Assembly (NCBI GenBank): GCA_020161845.1
Contig: JAIUNK010000002.1
Span: 186,001 to 250,000 of the forward strand
Origin: Actinomycetota bacterium
GTDB taxonomy: Bacteria > Actinomycetota > Actinomycetes > Actinomycetales > Dermatophilaceae
Length of the DNA stretch: 64,000 nt
Direction: 5' to 3'
Position 1 is the first letter of the stretch, and every line of letters starts with the position of its first letter. The position numbers and the translations under genes are program-made. The notes under the pieces are model-generated. The model ran no database searches, was not told the DNA's origin, and saw nothing but the letters and a program-made list of their open reading frames with translations. Of this stretch, positions 1 through 14,000 are shown in pieces.

Positions 1-69
1 TTCTCCACCACCCGGGCCCGCTGGGTGAAGACCCCGGCGCGCCGGGCCCGCTCGACGTGGCTGATCGCC

Positions 70-77
<8 letters not shown>
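1..77 (-). CDS. Partial CDS at window edge, possibly dihydroorotate dehydrogenase electron-transfer subunit (PyrK)
   Basis: Only the first 25 codons are inside the window. The ATG at 77 overlaps the carB stop codon by eight bases (ATGAGTGA), so this is the next cistron of the pyrimidine operon. The visible protein reads [17 protein letters not shown] followed by TQRARVVE. A short lead followed by an xRARVVEN-like stretch is how many PyrK proteins begin, and pyrK/pyrD often follow carB in Actinobacteria, but 25 residues are too few to be sure. PyrF or PyrD are the alternatives expected from context. Function is inferred from position only. Confidence 0.4.
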
Positions 78-3492
<3,415 letters not shown>

Positions 3493-4521
3493 CTACGCCG
3501 CCCTCCCCACGAGTCGGCGAATCCCCGCGATGGTCACCTGAAAGCTCCTCGACGTGTTGTTCGCAAGGTCCATGTGTGGTGCAACCGACTCTGCGAGCGC
3601 GACTTTCCTGAGCCCGCCTCGCATGTAACCCGCCTGCTGGAGCACCACCTCCAGCGATTCCCAGGTGCCACCCGCGATGGCGTCCGGGTCTCGGTAGGCG
3701 GCGCGCGACCCTAATGAGTCCGGAACGCGCGGATAGACCTGCCGCACAGCGGCAATGTCACCGAAGAACCAGGCCTCGAGGATGATGCGGAGCGCGGTTT
3801 CCATGGATCGCTCCTCGACCAGAACGTCGAGGGTCTTCGACGGAAGCGACGGATGCGACACAGTGACCGCGGGCGTTCTCGGCCGCACGCGGGCGGCCTC
3901 GGTGAACCGCCACCCCAGGATGAAGCGGCTCAGGGTCAACAGATGAGGGGACTCTGCGGGGGCCGGAGCCGCGCCGGACCGCGACACCACGATGAGCGCG
4001 GCCGTGGCCAATCCGATCGCGTTGACCGCGGACAGACTGACGCTCACGTCGTCCGTCGCCGTTCCAACGGCCCCTGCGCTGACGGCCGTTCCCGCACCCC
4101 GACGCAGCTCGAGCAGTGTCCGGGACGCGTCGTCGTGGGACGACGTCCGCAGGCGTACCGTCTCGCGCTCCACGACCGGCCCGCGATCGTCCTGGGTCAG
4201 CTCCAGGCGGTACGTGAGGAGGTGTCCGGTCCCGGAAGCCTCGGCGTCGATCTCGATGACGAGCGGGCCTTTCGAGCCCCGCGTCATCAGGCCGGCGGCT
4301 CCCCCGCGCCGATCCCATGCCGCCGTCAGGTTGGTGGCGAAGGCCTCCGCCACGAACTCCAGAACGTCCAGCGCGGTGGACTTGCCACTCCCGTTGGGAC
4401 CGAACAGCACCGTGTACGGCGTCAGGGCCTCGAAGGTCACGTCCTTGAGCACCCGGTAGTTCTCGACGTGCAGGCGGACCAGCCGCAGGCCGGGTGCGGA
4501 CGACGTACCGTCCGGGCTCAT
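3493..4521 (-). CDS. P-loop (AAA_21/SMC-like) ATPase with no visible Walker B half, embedded between carA and carB
   Basis: The 342-residue product starts like a RecF/SMC-type AAA ATPase. An N-terminal strand ([17 protein letters not shown]) leads to a Walker A motif, [10 protein letters not shown], near residues 38-47. Later come family-like segments such as LTYRLEL and LSRFILGW. No ABC signature (LSxG) and no Walker B (hydrophobics then DE) can be found after residue 50, although those normally lie in the C-terminal half of this family. The last 110 residues do not resemble the usual C-terminus. The ATG at 4521 overlaps the carA stop (ATGA), and the TAG at 3493 touches the carB ATG, so it is a fully coupled cistron of the pyrimidine operon. 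An upstream in-frame start at 4668 would lie inside carA and is rejected. Role unknown; it may be a decayed insertion kept in frame. Confidence 0.75.
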   Translation of the reverse strand: MSPDGTSSAPGLRLVRLHVENYRVLKDVTFEALTPYTVLFGPNGSGKSTALDVLEFVAEAFATNLTAAWDRRGGAAGLMTRGSKGPLVIEIDAEASGTGHLLTYRLELTQDDRGPVVERETVRLRTSSHDDASRTLLELRRGAGTAVSAGAVGTATDDVSVSLSAVNAIGLATAALIVVSRSGAAPAPAESPHLLTLSRFILGWRFTEAARVRPRTPAVTVSHPSLPSKTLDVLVEERSMETALRIILEAWFFGDIAAVRQVYPRVPDSLGSRAAYRDPDAIAGGTWESLEVVLQQAGYMRGGLRKVALAESVAPHMDLANNTSRSFQVTIAGIRRLVGRAA

Positions 4522-5729
4522 GGCCGGTCCACCAGCATCAGGTCCAGGAAGCGGTCGAAGAGGTACGCCGAGTCGTGCGGGCCGGCCGCGGCCTCGGGGT
4601 GGTACTGCACCGAAAACGCCGGGATGTCCAGGCAGCGCAGGCCCTCGACGACCTGGTCGTTCAGGCACACGTGGGAGACCTCGACGCGCCCATACGACGT
4701 ACCGTCGCGCGCATCACTGGGGGCGGTGACCGGGCCGTCCAGCGGCGCGTCGACCGCGAACCCGTGGTTCTGCGCCGTGATCTCCACGCGCCCGGTGGCC
4801 CGGTCGAGCACCGGCTGGTTGATACCGCGGTGCCCGAACGTCAGCTTGTAGGTGCCGAACCCGAGGGCCCGCCCGAAGAGCTGGTTGCCGAAACAGATCC
4901 CGAAGTAGGGGATCCGGTCGGCGAGCACCCGCCGCAGCAGCGCCACCTGATCGTCGGCGGTGGCCGGGTCGCCCGGCCCGTTGGAACAGAACACCCCGTC
5001 GGGTCCACCGCCGCGGGTCAGGGCCCCGGGCGTGACGCCGGGGATCGCGCGCAGCTGCTCGTACGTCGTGTCCGCCGGCAGCACGTGCACCTCGATCCCG
5101 CGCTCCGCCATCCGGTGCGGGGTCATCGACTTGATGCCGAGGTCGAGGGCGGCAACCACCGCGCGCCGCGCGCCGAGCGCGGGCACGACGTACGCCGTGT
5201 CGGTGCTGACCTCCTGCGCGAGCCGCGCACCCGACATCCGCGGGGCGGCGCGCACGGCGGCGAGCAATTCCTGATCGGGTGCCTGGACCTGCGCCCCGGA
5301 GAAGATACCGGCCCGCATCGCCCCGGCGTCCCGGATGTGCCGGGTGATCGCCCGGGTGTCGACGTCGCACAGGCCGACGATCCCGGCCTCGCGCAGGTCG
5401 TCCTCCAGCGTCCGGCGGGACCGCCAGTTGCTGGGCCGCAGCGCGGGATCGCGCACGACGTAGCCCGCCACCCAGATCCGCGAACTCTCCGGGTCTTCGT
5501 CGTTCATGCCCGTGTTGCCGACGTGCGGCGCGGTCATCACGACGATCTGACGGTGGTAGCTGGGGTCGGTGAGGGTCTCCTGGTAGCCGGTCATGCCCGT
5601 CGAGAAGACGATCTCGCCGGTGCTGGTGCCCTCCGCTCCGTAGGCGCGGCCCCGGAAGACCCGGCCGTCCTCGAGGACGAGGACGGCCGGGGCCCGGCGC
5701 AGCAGTAGGGCCGGTGCGGGCGAACTCAC
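4518..5729 (-). CDS. carA: Carbamoyl-phosphate synthase small (glutaminase) subunit
   Basis: CarA hydrolyses glutamine and channels ammonia to CarB. The 403-residue protein has the N-terminal CPSase small-chain domain ([19 protein letters not shown] near residue 35) and a C-terminal class I amidotransferase domain. The nucleophile is in GICFGNQ (Cys279) and the His/Glu pair is in QYHPEA near the C-terminus. Length is normal for the family. The start is a GTG at 5729 that overlaps the pyrC stop as GTGA. Its own stop overlaps the following ATPase ORF as ATGA. CarA and CarB are normally adjacent; here a 1-kb P-loop gene separates them. Confidence 0.97.
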   Translation of the reverse strand: MSSPAPALLLRRAPAVLVLEDGRVFRGRAYGAEGTSTGEIVFSTGMTGYQETLTDPSYHRQIVVMTAPHVGNTGMNDEDPESSRIWVAGYVVRDPALRPSNWRSRRTLEDDLREAGIVGLCDVDTRAITRHIRDAGAMRAGIFSGAQVQAPDQELLAAVRAAPRMSGARLAQEVSTDTAYVVPALGARRAVVAALDLGIKSMTPHRMAERGIEVHVLPADTTYEQLRAIPGVTPGALTRGGGPDGVFCSNGPGDPATADDQVALLRRVLADRIPYFGICFGNQLFGRALGFGTYKLTFGHRGINQPVLDRATGRVEITAQNHGFAVDAPLDGPVTAPSDARDGTSYGRVEVSHVCLNDQVVEGLRCLDIPAFSVQYHPEAAAGPHDSAYLFDRFLDLMLVDRP

Positions 5730-7015
5730 TGGAGGCGCCCGTCCAGCATGGTGGGGACGCCGCGAAGGAGCGTCGTGACGACCCGGCCGTGCAGCTCGCG
5801 GCCGTGGTAGGGGTTGTTCCGCGACTTGCTGCGGCTGGCGTCCCGGTCCACCCGGACGGTGGCCGCCGGGTCGACCAGGGTGATATTGGCCGGCTCCCCC
5901 GCCGCGAGCGGCCGGCCGTGCTGCCCCAGCCCCGCGATCCGGGCCGGCCGCACGGACATGGCCTGCGCGACGTCCGCCCAGCTCATCAGGCCGGGCCGGA
6001 CCATCACCTCGGTGACCACCGACAGCGCCGTCTCCAGACCCAGCATGCCGAAGGCCGCCACCTGGAAGTCGTGCTGCTTGTCATCGAGGGCGTGCGGGGC
6101 GTGGTCGGTGGCGACCGCGTCGATGGTGCCGTCCGCGAGCGCTTCGCGCACCGCGGCGACGTCCTCGGCCGGCCGCAAGGGCGGGTTCACCTTATAGACC
6201 GGGTCGTAGCTCGCCAGCAGATCCGTGGTGAGCAGCAGGTGGTGCGGCGTGACCTCGGCGGTCACCGCGATGCCTTGCGCCTTGGCCCAGCGCACGATCG
6301 CCACGCTGCCCGCGGTGGACAGGTGACACACGTGCAGCCGGCTGTCGCTCTGCCGGGCCAGCATCACGTCCCGGGCGATGATCGTCTCCTCCGCGACGGC
6401 AGGCCAGCCGGGCAGGCCGAGCCGCCCCGAAACCGGACCCTCGTGGCAGCAGGCGGTGTGCGGGGCGAGCCGAGGGTCCTGGGCGTGCTGGGCGATGACG
6501 CCATCGAACCCCTTGACGTATTCCAGCGCCCGACGCATCACCTGCGGGTCGTGCACGCATTTGCCGTCGTCGGAGAACATCCGCACCGCGGCCCGGCTGC
6601 GGTGCATCAGCCCCAACTCGGCCAGTTGCTCCCCGGCCAGTCCCTTGGTGACCGCCCCGATCGGGAAGACGTCGGCGTAGGCACTGCGCCGGCCCTGCTC
6701 CCAGACCCATTCGGCGAGAATCGCCGTGTCGGTCACCGGCGCAGTGTTCGCCATCGCCATGACCGCGACATATCCACCCGTGGCCGCCGCTTGGGATCCG
6801 GTCAGGATCGTCTCGGCGTCCTCGCGGCCCGGCTCGCGCAGGTGCGTGTGGATGTCGACCAGGCCGGGCAGGGCGATCAGGCCATCGGCGTCGATCGTCT
6901 CGGCGCCCTTGGGCACGTCGAGATCGGCGCCGACCGCCTCGATGCGACCGTCGCGCACCAGGATGTCGGCGCGGCCCTCGCCGAGCAGGTCCGCCCCCTT
7001 GACCAGCATGCTCAT
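5726..7015 (-). CDS. pyrC: Dihydroorotase
   Basis: This amidohydrolase catalyses the reversible cyclisation of carbamoyl aspartate to dihydroorotate, step three of pyrimidine synthesis. The 429-residue protein shows the metal-binding [10 protein letters not shown] motif near residue 60, the TPHHLLL segment, and ATDHAPHA with the catalytic aspartate. These mark the long, PyrC/AllB-like class of dihydroorotase. I start it at ATG 7015, giving [12 protein letters not shown]. An in-frame ATG at 7120 lies inside the pyrB end and would add an unrelated basic stretch. A GAGGAG ribosome binding site lies about 15 bases upstream, inside the 28-codon ORF whose stop overlaps this start (ATGA). The stop overlaps the carA GTG. 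Confidence 0.96.
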   Translation of the reverse strand: MSMLVKGADLLGEGRADILVRDGRIEAVGADLDVPKGAETIDADGLIALPGLVDIHTHLREPGREDAETILTGSQAAATGGYVAVMAMANTAPVTDTAILAEWVWEQGRRSAYADVFPIGAVTKGLAGEQLAELGLMHRSRAAVRMFSDDGKCVHDPQVMRRALEYVKGFDGVIAQHAQDPRLAPHTACCHEGPVSGRLGLPGWPAVAEETIIARDVMLARQSDSRLHVCHLSTAGSVAIVRWAKAQGIAVTAEVTPHHLLLTTDLLASYDPVYKVNPPLRPAEDVAAVREALADGTIDAVATDHAPHALDDKQHDFQVAAFGMLGLETALSVVTEVMVRPGLMSWADVAQAMSVRPARIAGLGQHGRPLAAGEPANITLVDPAATVRVDRDASRSKSRNNPYHGRELHGRVVTTLLRGVPTMLDGRLQ

Positions 7016-7094
7016 TCCGTCGCCCCGCTCTCCTCGCGCTCCATCGCTTGCCGCAGCGCGCACCGCACCCGCCGTACCCGCGCTTCGTCGATGC

Positions 7095-7098
<4 letters not shown>
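7012..7098 (-). CDS. 28-residue coupled small ORF between pyrB and pyrC
   Basis: The frame reads MSIDEARVRRVRCALRQA followed by [10 protein letters not shown] and is flanked by four-base overlaps on both sides: its ATG at 7098 overlaps the pyrB TGA (ATGA), and its TGA at 7012-7014 overlaps the pyrC ATG (ATGA). It is arginine- and glutamate-rich and predicted to be a short amphipathic helix. It contains the purine-rich GAGGAG that probably serves pyrC. This exact fit suggests the frame is translated, either to couple pyrB to pyrC or as a small protein. I know no family for it. Chance is not excluded at this length. Confidence 0.55.
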
Positions 7099-8779
<1,681 letters not shown>

Positions 8780-8881
8780 TCACCCTACCCCGCGATTCGG
8801 GGTGCGCCGGACGCGTCGTACGGCGTGCCGGGTGGCCCCACCTGGGCCTCGACCGAGGCCTCCGCGCGGGCGTGACGGGCT

Positions 8882-10108
8882 TCACAGGATCGCCGCGGCC
8901 ACCGGCAACACGAGGGTGGCGACGGCCTGGTGACCGCCCTGCGGACCGGGCCGGTTCGCGAAGGTGAGCTCGGCGCCCAACGCACGACTCTGCCCCATCG
9001 CGATCGTCAACCCCAGGCCGTGGCCACGGCCCCGCTCCGGCGCATGGGTTCGAAACCGCTGGGGTCCGTGCTGCAACAGCGCCGCGGGGAAGCCGGCGCC
9101 GTGGTCGACGACGCTGATCGAGCGGCCTTGCACCCGACAGCAGACCGGTGCGGCGCCGTGCCGACCGGCGTTTTCCAGCAGGTTCACCAGCACCCGCTCG
9201 ACCCGGCGCGGATCGGTGAGCACCTCCTCGTCGGCATCCACCTCGACCAGCACATCGGCCAGCGAACACGCCGCGACGGCGCGGCGCGCCAAGGCGGCGG
9301 TGCCGATCACGGCCTCCTCCAGGAGCTGGTCCGCGGCGTCCAGGCGGGCCACCTCCAGCACGTCCTCCACCAGTCGCCGCAGGGTCGCCACCTGCCCCCG
9401 GACCAGCTCCGTCGGACGGCTCGGCGGCAGCAGGTCCGCGGCGGTCACCAGGCCGGTCAGCGGGGTCCGCAGATCGTGCGCGATGTCCGCCGTGACGCGC
9501 TTCTCGGAGGCCAACCGCTCCTGCATGCGGGCGGCGAGCAGATCGATGGTGCGGCCCAGCTGCGCGACCTCGTCCCGGCCGGTCACCGAATCCCCCACCC
9601 GGACCTCCAGATTGCCGTCGGCGATCTGCAGCGCGCTGGCTTCGGCGGCCCGCAGCCGCCGGCTCAACGTGGAGGCGACGGCGAGTGCGGCCACCGCGGC
9701 CGCGAGGGTGAGCGCGACCACGCCGATGAGCAGATCGGTGTCGAGGCTGTCCAGCAGCGCGGCCCCGGTCTCCCAGGACGTGCGCACCGACAGGGTCTTG
9801 CCGTTGACGGTGCGCTGGGCCGCCCAGACCACCGGGGGGTCCTCGGTGAGCAGGGTGACGATGCGGCCGTCCGCGGTGGCCTCGCTCAGCTGCGTCGGCA
9901 GCTGCTCGTCGTCGAAGCTGGCGTACGCCGGCAGAGCGGCGCCGCTTTCGTAGGCCCGGGCGGCCACCCGCAACTGGTTCAGCGCGTCCGCCCGGGCCGC
10001 CTCGTCGGTGACCCGGGTCATGGCCAGATGCACCCAGCCGCCGAAGACCACGCCGAGCACCACCGCGAGCAGGGCGACCGCGAGCGGGGCCTTGACCGCC
10101 AGCTTCAT
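8882..10108 (-). CDS. Sensor histidine kinase (HAMP-HisKA-HATPase)
   Basis: The 408-residue membrane kinase has a first transmembrane segment at residues 8-28, an extracytoplasmic domain of about 95 residues, and a second membrane segment near residues 127-147. HAMP follows, with the HisKA box ADIAHDLRTPLTG containing phospho-acceptor His211. The ATPase domain shows the N box NLLENAGRHG, the G1 box VDHGAGFP and GLGLTIAMG. It should phosphorylate the response regulator encoded just upstream; the ATG at 10108 overlaps that gene's stop (ATGA). The signal is unknown. The upstream lipoprotein in the same operon may be an accessory sensor. Confidence 0.93.
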   Translation of the reverse strand: MKLAVKAPLAVALLAVVLGVVFGGWVHLAMTRVTDEAARADALNQLRVAARAYESGAALPAYASFDDEQLPTQLSEATADGRIVTLLTEDPPVVWAAQRTVNGKTLSVRTSWETGAALLDSLDTDLLIGVVALTLAAAVAALAVASTLSRRLRAAEASALQIADGNLEVRVGDSVTGRDEVAQLGRTIDLLAARMQERLASEKRVTADIAHDLRTPLTGLVTAADLLPPSRPTELVRGQVATLRRLVEDVLEVARLDAADQLLEEAVIGTAALARRAVAACSLADVLVEVDADEEVLTDPRRVERVLVNLLENAGRHGAAPVCCRVQGRSISVVDHGAGFPAALLQHGPQRFRTHAPERGRGHGLGLTIAMGQSRALGAELTFANRPGPQGGHQAVATLVLPVAAAIL

Positions 10109-10803
10109 CGGCGCAGCTTGAAGCCGAACCCGCGGACCGTCTCGATCCGGGACTTGCCGATCTTGGCCCGCAGCCGTTGCACGTGCACGTCCACCAGCCG
10201 GGTATCCCCGCCGTCCGGGTAGTCCCAGACGTCCGTGAGCAGGGTGTCCCGGGAGACCACCATTCCGGCGCTCTCGACGAGGCGCAGCAGCAGGCGCAGT
10301 TCGGTGGGTGTCAGCCGCACCGCGGCCCCGTCGCAGGAGACTTCGAGGGCGTCGTGATCGACGATGAGGTCGTCCAGGGTGGTCACCTGGTGACCCTCGG
10401 CCTTGACGGGCTGCGCTCGGCGCAGCACCGCGCGGATCCGGGCGATCAGGACCATCAGGTCGAACGGCTTCGGCACGCAATCGTCGGCGCCGGCCTCCAA
10501 CCCCTGCACGATGTCGATCCCGTCCGATCGGGCGCTGAGCATCAAGATCGGGACAGCCGAGGTCTCCCGGATTCGGCGGCACAACGAAATGCCGTCCAGG
10601 AAGGGCATCATGACGTCGAGGATCAGCACGTCGGGTTGCTGCTGCCGATAGGCGGTCCACCCGGCCAGCCCGTCGGGTGCGGTCTGGACGACCAGGCCAT
10701 ACATCTCCAGGCCCAGAGTGGTCGCCTCGCGAATGACCGCATCGTCCTCGACCACCAGCACGCGGACCCCGTCCAGGCCCACCCCCGTCTGCGGCGTCGT
10801 CAT
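10105..10803 (-). CDS. OmpR/PhoB-family response regulator
   Basis: This is a 232-residue transcription regulator. The receiver domain (residues 12-125) has the acidic pair VVEDD, phospho-acceptor Asp63 in LILDVMMPF, and the K of CVPKPFD. A winged-helix DNA-binding domain follows, with LTPTELRLLLRL and the recognition region DVHVQRLRAKIG, ending RGFGFKLRR. It pairs with the downstream histidine kinase, overlapping it as ATGA, and is itself coupled to the upstream lipoprotein gene (ATGA at 10803). Targets are not visible; autoregulation of the operon is possible. Confidence 0.95.
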   Translation of the reverse strand: MTTPQTGVGLDGVRVLVVEDDAVIREATTLGLEMYGLVVQTAPDGLAGWTAYRQQQPDVLILDVMMPFLDGISLCRRIRETSAVPILMLSARSDGIDIVQGLEAGADDCVPKPFDLMVLIARIRAVLRRAQPVKAEGHQVTTLDDLIVDHDALEVSCDGAAVRLTPTELRLLLRLVESAGMVVSRDTLLTDVWDYPDGGDTRLVDVHVQRLRAKIGKSRIETVRGFGFKLRR

Positions 10804-11396
10804 GGGGTCACCACCACGGTCTCGCCCAGGCGTCCCGGGGGGCTCGGTGGGGCGGGGTCCCGGGGCACGAAGGTCCGACCCGTCCACCGGTAGCTGCGCT
10901 CGACCGGGCTCCCGGCCGGGCAGCACGGCGGGTCGCCGGCCAGGAACACGGGAGTGGCCAACAGCAGGTCTCCTTCCGCGACGTCGAGGCTGATCTGCGG
11001 GCCGTAGACCGCGATCGCCAGCGTCGGCTTGGCGTCGAGCACCGTGAAGACGACCGCGCCGATCTGTTCCTGCGCGCTGTAGACCGGGACCAGGACATCG
11101 TCGATGTCGTCGTGGGTGACGTCGATATAGATCGGATCGTCGATGCCACACCGGGCGCAGGCATCGAGCGCCTGGTGCAACGGCGCGGGAATGCGAGAAT
11201 CCGCCAGAATCGCACTGCGCAGATCGAGATTGCGGATATTGCGCAGCGCCTCCGCGGGCAACGAGGGCGAGGCCACGGTGACCGTCGGCGTCAGCACGCC
11301 GCGGCCCTCCACCCGGAGCGGATCGATCGAACACCCGGTGAGCAGGGCCGCGACGGCGAGAGTCAGCCCGGAGAGGAGCTGCGGACGACGCACCAC
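10800..11396 (-). CDS. Lipoprotein heading a two-component operon
   Basis: The 198-residue product has a lipoprotein signal peptide: a short basic start, a hydrophobic stretch and the lipobox LLTGC with lipidated Cys22. The mature part is acidic with two CxxC-like clusters (CARCG and DPPCCP). I do not recognise a family. It is the first gene of a three-gene operon with a response regulator and a kinase, so it may sense or modulate at the membrane. Start: GTG 11396 (a second GTG follows at once). A TACAGT hexamer ends six bases before it and no clear Shine-Dalgarno is present, so the mRNA is probably leaderless. Confidence 0.75.
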   Translation of the reverse strand: MVRRPQLLSGLTLAVAALLTGCSIDPLRVEGRGVLTPTVTVASPSLPAEALRNIRNLDLRSAILADSRIPAPLHQALDACARCGIDDPIYIDVTHDDIDDVLVPVYSAQEQIGAVVFTVLDAKPTLAIAVYGPQISLDVAEGDLLLATPVFLAGDPPCCPAGSPVERSYRWTGRTFVPRDPAPPSPPGRLGETVVVTP

Positions 11397-11402
11397 GGCC
11401 CC

Positions 11403-11408
11403 ACTGTA
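11403..11408 (-). promoter_or_regulatory. -10 hexamer of a leaderless promoter
   Basis: TACAGT on the minus strand lies six bases before the GTG at 11396, placing transcription start at or next to the start codon. No clear -35 is seen. This drives the lipoprotein, response regulator and kinase operon. Confidence 0.5.
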
Positions 11409-11623
11409 ACCGCGGACTTCATCGGTTTCGTTACGGCGCTCCCACGACCCGGTCACGGCGGCGGCACGGCGCCCGGATGCGGTTGATCGAGTGTTGATGA
11501 GGCACCGAGAACCGATCCACAAAGCCTCGAAACAACCCCCTCGTACCCTTCTTGTTGTCCAGCACAAACGGGAACGGAAACGCCCTCTCAGCTCCTGTCC
11601 CGACTCCCAGAAAGGTCACCGTC

Positions 11624-12210
11624 ATGCTTCGTTCGCACCGTTCCCTGCTGTGTGGCACCGGCGTCACTGCGCTCCTCGGCGGGGCCTTGCTGGCCTCGGC
11701 CGTCGCCCCGGCCCACGCCGCGACCAACGACCCCGCTCCGATCAACTTCTTCATCACCGGGGCGCTCAAGCCCGGTGCGACCATCGATCTCAACGCCGAA
11801 TGCGGCCGGGATTCCAGCGGCGCGTTCGTCGGGGGCGCCACGGTCACCGGATTCAACGGCGTGAAGGCGCGCTGACGCCCTGGGGCGCCGAGGGTCAGCT
11901 CGGCGCGAAGATGACCGTGCCCAAGACCTACACGCAAGACAGCGCCGTCCTGAAGCTGGAATGCGACAACAAGGTCACCCGGACGGCCACCGTTCGCACG
12001 GCCACCGCGGCCAAGCCGGCCCAGAAGGCGCCGACGGCCACGAACACCCCCGCGCGGGTGCTGCCCAAGGGCGGTGCACAGACCGGTGGCGGCGCTCCGA
12101 TCAGCGACCAGGGCTCCACGGTGCCGCTGGTTCTCGGTGGTGTCGGCGCCCTCGGCCTCGTGGGAGCGGGCGCGGTGGCGTTGCGCCGGCGGGCCGAGGC
12201 GCGCGGCTGA
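11624..12210 (+). pseudogene. Secreted surface protein with sortase-like tail, frameshifted
   Basis: The reading starts at ATG 11624 (AAAGG ten bases upstream) with a clear Sec signal peptide ending APAHA. It continues with NFFITGALKPGATIDL and TGFNG, then hits TGA at 11873-11875. The rest of the protein, up to a C-terminal LPKGGAQTGGG motif, hydrophobic helix and RRR, continues in another frame to 12210. Alignment with the downstream paralogue shows that one base is missing near 11857-11861 (AACGG-CGT where a full codon is needed). Either the gene is broken, the base is a sequencing error, or a slip restores the frame. The intact form would be about 194 residues and wall-anchored like its neighbour. 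Confidence 0.75.
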
Positions 12211-12259
12211 GCCGACCGGCTCTCCTCCTGACCAGTTGTTCCTTGAAAGGGGAAGTTCC

Positions 12260-12841
12260 TTGTCTAGTTTTCCTCGTACCCCGGTGGGCACCATTGCCGC
12301 CGCCGGTCTTTTCGGTGGCGCCCTGTTCGCCGTCGCCGCGCCGGCCCACGCGGCCGACTCGACCTCCGGCCCAGGCATCACGTTCTTCACGCAGGGCACG
12401 CTCAAGCCGGGCGCCACCATCGACATCTATGCCGAGTGTGGCTACAACAAGAACGGCAAGGCGGTGACCGGCGCCTCCGTCACCGGCTTCAACGGACGCA
12501 CCACCGAGCTGAGCCCGATGGCCAGCGGCGGCTATCTCGGCGGCCAGATGACCGTGCCCGCCAACTACACGCACTCCACCGCAGTCCTCAAACTGACCTG
12601 CGACAACATGGGGACCGGGACCACCACCGTCCGCGCTACCGCGGCCAAGGCCGCCCCGGCTCCCAAGCCGGCCAACGCTCCGGTCAAGACCATGCCGAAG
12701 GGCGCACCGCAGACCGGGGGCGGTCCGGCGGACAGCGCCGGGCTTTCCTCCGAGCACCTCGCCCTGGCCGGTGTGGGCGTCGTCGGGCTTGCCGGCGCCG
12801 GTGCCTTCGCGCTGCGCCGCCGGGCCGAGTCGCGTCGTTGA
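12260..12841 (+). CDS. Secreted protein with sortase-like C-terminal anchor
   Basis: The 193-residue product has a signal peptide ending APAHA, a compact domain sharing FFTQGTLKPGATIDIYAEC and the VTGFNGR segment with the frameshifted upstream copy, and a Thr/Ala/Lys/Pro-rich linker. The C-terminus is GAPQTGGG, a hydrophobic helix and RRRAESRR. That pattern (PxTG, membrane helix, basic tail) is a sortase sorting signal. A class F sortase is encoded five bases downstream, so this protein is its likely substrate. The start is TTG 12260: AAGGGGA lies about six bases upstream, no better in-frame start gives the signal peptide, and an upstream ATG at 12074 lies inside the previous gene. Function of the domain is unknown; two conserved cysteines could form a disulfide. 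Confidence 0.8.
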   Translation: MSSFPRTPVGTIAAAGLFGGALFAVAAPAHAADSTSGPGITFFTQGTLKPGATIDIYAECGYNKNGKAVTGASVTGFNGRTTELSPMASGGYLGGQMTVPANYTHSTAVLKLTCDNMGTGTTTVRATAAKAAPAPKPANAPVKTMPKGAPQTGGGPADSAGLSSEHLALAGVGVVGLAGAGAFALRRRAESRR

Positions 12842-12846
12842 CCGCG

Positions 12847-13539
12847 ATGACGCGCCGCACGACGCCCGGGCGCGCCGCGTCGCTCTGGGTGGGCGCGCTG
12901 ACCGTGCTGGCCCTCGGGGTGCTGCCCGCGTGCGGCAGCCCGACGGTCGCATCATCGGCGACGCCCGGGGTGGTGGCCGGCGCCACCGGCGCCACCCCGA
13001 CGGGGGCCTCCCCCACGGTGCTGCCCGCCGCCGCCAGCTCGGGGGAGTCGGCGGCGGGCATCACCCCGGTTCGGGTCCGGATCGGCGCGCTCGGGGTCGA
13101 CGCCCCGGTCAGCGCCCACGGGCTCAACCCCGACGGCACCGTGGAGGTGCCGCCCCTGGACCGGATCGGTGATGTCTACTGGTACGACGGGTCGGTGCGA
13201 CCCGGGCAGGCTGGGCGGTCCGTCCTGCTCGGGCACGTCGACGGTCGCGGCAAGCCGGGCGTGTTCGCGGCCCTGCACACCGCCCGCCCGGGCACCAGGG
13301 TCAGCGTCTCGGACGCCGGCGGCCGCACGGTGCACTACCGGATCACCGGGATCGCGACGCACCTCAAGAGCCAGTTCCCGACGCAGCGAGTGTATGGCGA
13401 CGCGACCGAGACCGAACTCATCCTGGTCACCTGCGGCGGCACCTTCGACCGGGCCGCCCAAAGTTATGACTCGAACATCATCGCCTTCGCCACCGTGGAA
13501 TCCCCCGCGGCGGCCGGCACCGACGCAGGAGCGCGCTGA
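12847..13539 (+). CDS. Class F sortase
   Basis: Sortases cut a C-terminal sorting signal and attach the protein to the cell wall. The 230-residue product has an N-terminal hydrophobic signal with a possible lipobox (VLPAC), a disordered Ala/Thr/Gly/Pro linker to about residue 75, and a sortase barrel. Conserved parts are LGHVDG (His130), ELILVTCGG (Cys196) and FDR (Arg202), the expected catalytic triad. The VYGDATE segment and the FD..A..YDSN ending are typical of class F. It lies five bases after its presumed substrate gene without its own Shine-Dalgarno, so translation is probably coupled. The VLPAC motif might make it a lipoprotein rather than a transmembrane enzyme; the proline at -2 makes this uncertain. 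Confidence 0.88.
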   Translation: MTRRTTPGRAASLWVGALTVLALGVLPACGSPTVASSATPGVVAGATGATPTGASPTVLPAAASSGESAAGITPVRVRIGALGVDAPVSAHGLNPDGTVEVPPLDRIGDVYWYDGSVRPGQAGRSVLLGHVDGRGKPGVFAALHTARPGTRVSVSDAGGRTVHYRITGIATHLKSQFPTQRVYGDATETELILVTCGGTFDRAAQSYDSNIIAFATVESPAAAGTDAGAR

Positions 13540-13541
13540 CC

Positions 13542-14000
13542 ATGACCGACCCCCGCACCAATGACAGCACCCACGACAGCACCCACGACAGCAGGGCCGG
13601 GCTCGCCGGCGCCCCGCCTGCCGGCGAGCCCGGCGCGCAGCCCACCGGCGCTCCCGATCCAGCAGCCCTGGCGGCGGCGTACGCCGCGTTGGCCCAGGCC
13701 CAGACCCAACTGGAGGCTCTCACCGCCGATGCGGCCCGCCTCGATGAGTTCCTGGACTGGTTGCCGCAGGCGCTCGCCCGGGCCGGCGAGTTCGAGGACT
13801 TCTACGTCGGTCCCGGGCAGGGACATATCGAGACCATCCTGACCGCCGACCCCATGGCGGACACCCCGGCGGTGGCCAACGAGGACAGCGCCTGGGAGGC
13901 CCTCGCCGACCTCGAAACCCGCATGATGCGACTGCTCCGGCTGGTGACCGCGCAGCTCACCCGACCGCTGGATCAGCCGGCCGGGGCGTGCTGCCGGTAG
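13542..14000 (+). CDS. Small hypothetical protein downstream of the sortase
   Basis: The 152-residue protein starts two bases after the sortase stop and is probably in the same operon. Its N-terminus is disordered and holds the repeat DSTH-DSTH from a 12-bp DNA repeat, followed by an Ala/Gly/Pro linker. From about residue 48 it is helical, with LDEFLDWLPQALARAGEFED and FYVGPG. A helical segment ending in 'EDFY' resembles small DUF4298-like proteins, but I am not confident. No signal peptide is seen, so it should be cytoplasmic. Its last 28 bases overlap the end of the convergent adenylation enzyme gene. Confidence 0.7.
   Translation: MTDPRTNDSTHDSTHDSRAGLAGAPPAGEPGAQPTGAPDPAALAAAYAALAQAQTQLEALTADAARLDEFLDWLPQALARAGEFEDFYVGPGQGHIETILTADPMADTPAVANEDSAWEALADLETRMMRLLRLVTAQLTRPLDQPAGACCR

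Noticed and set aside
11857-11875. Programmed ribosomal frameshifting in the first sortase substrate
   Set aside because: There is no slippery heptamer or downstream pseudoknot that I can see; a simple missing base fits the paralogue alignment better. Kept as a pseudogene with sequencing error possible.
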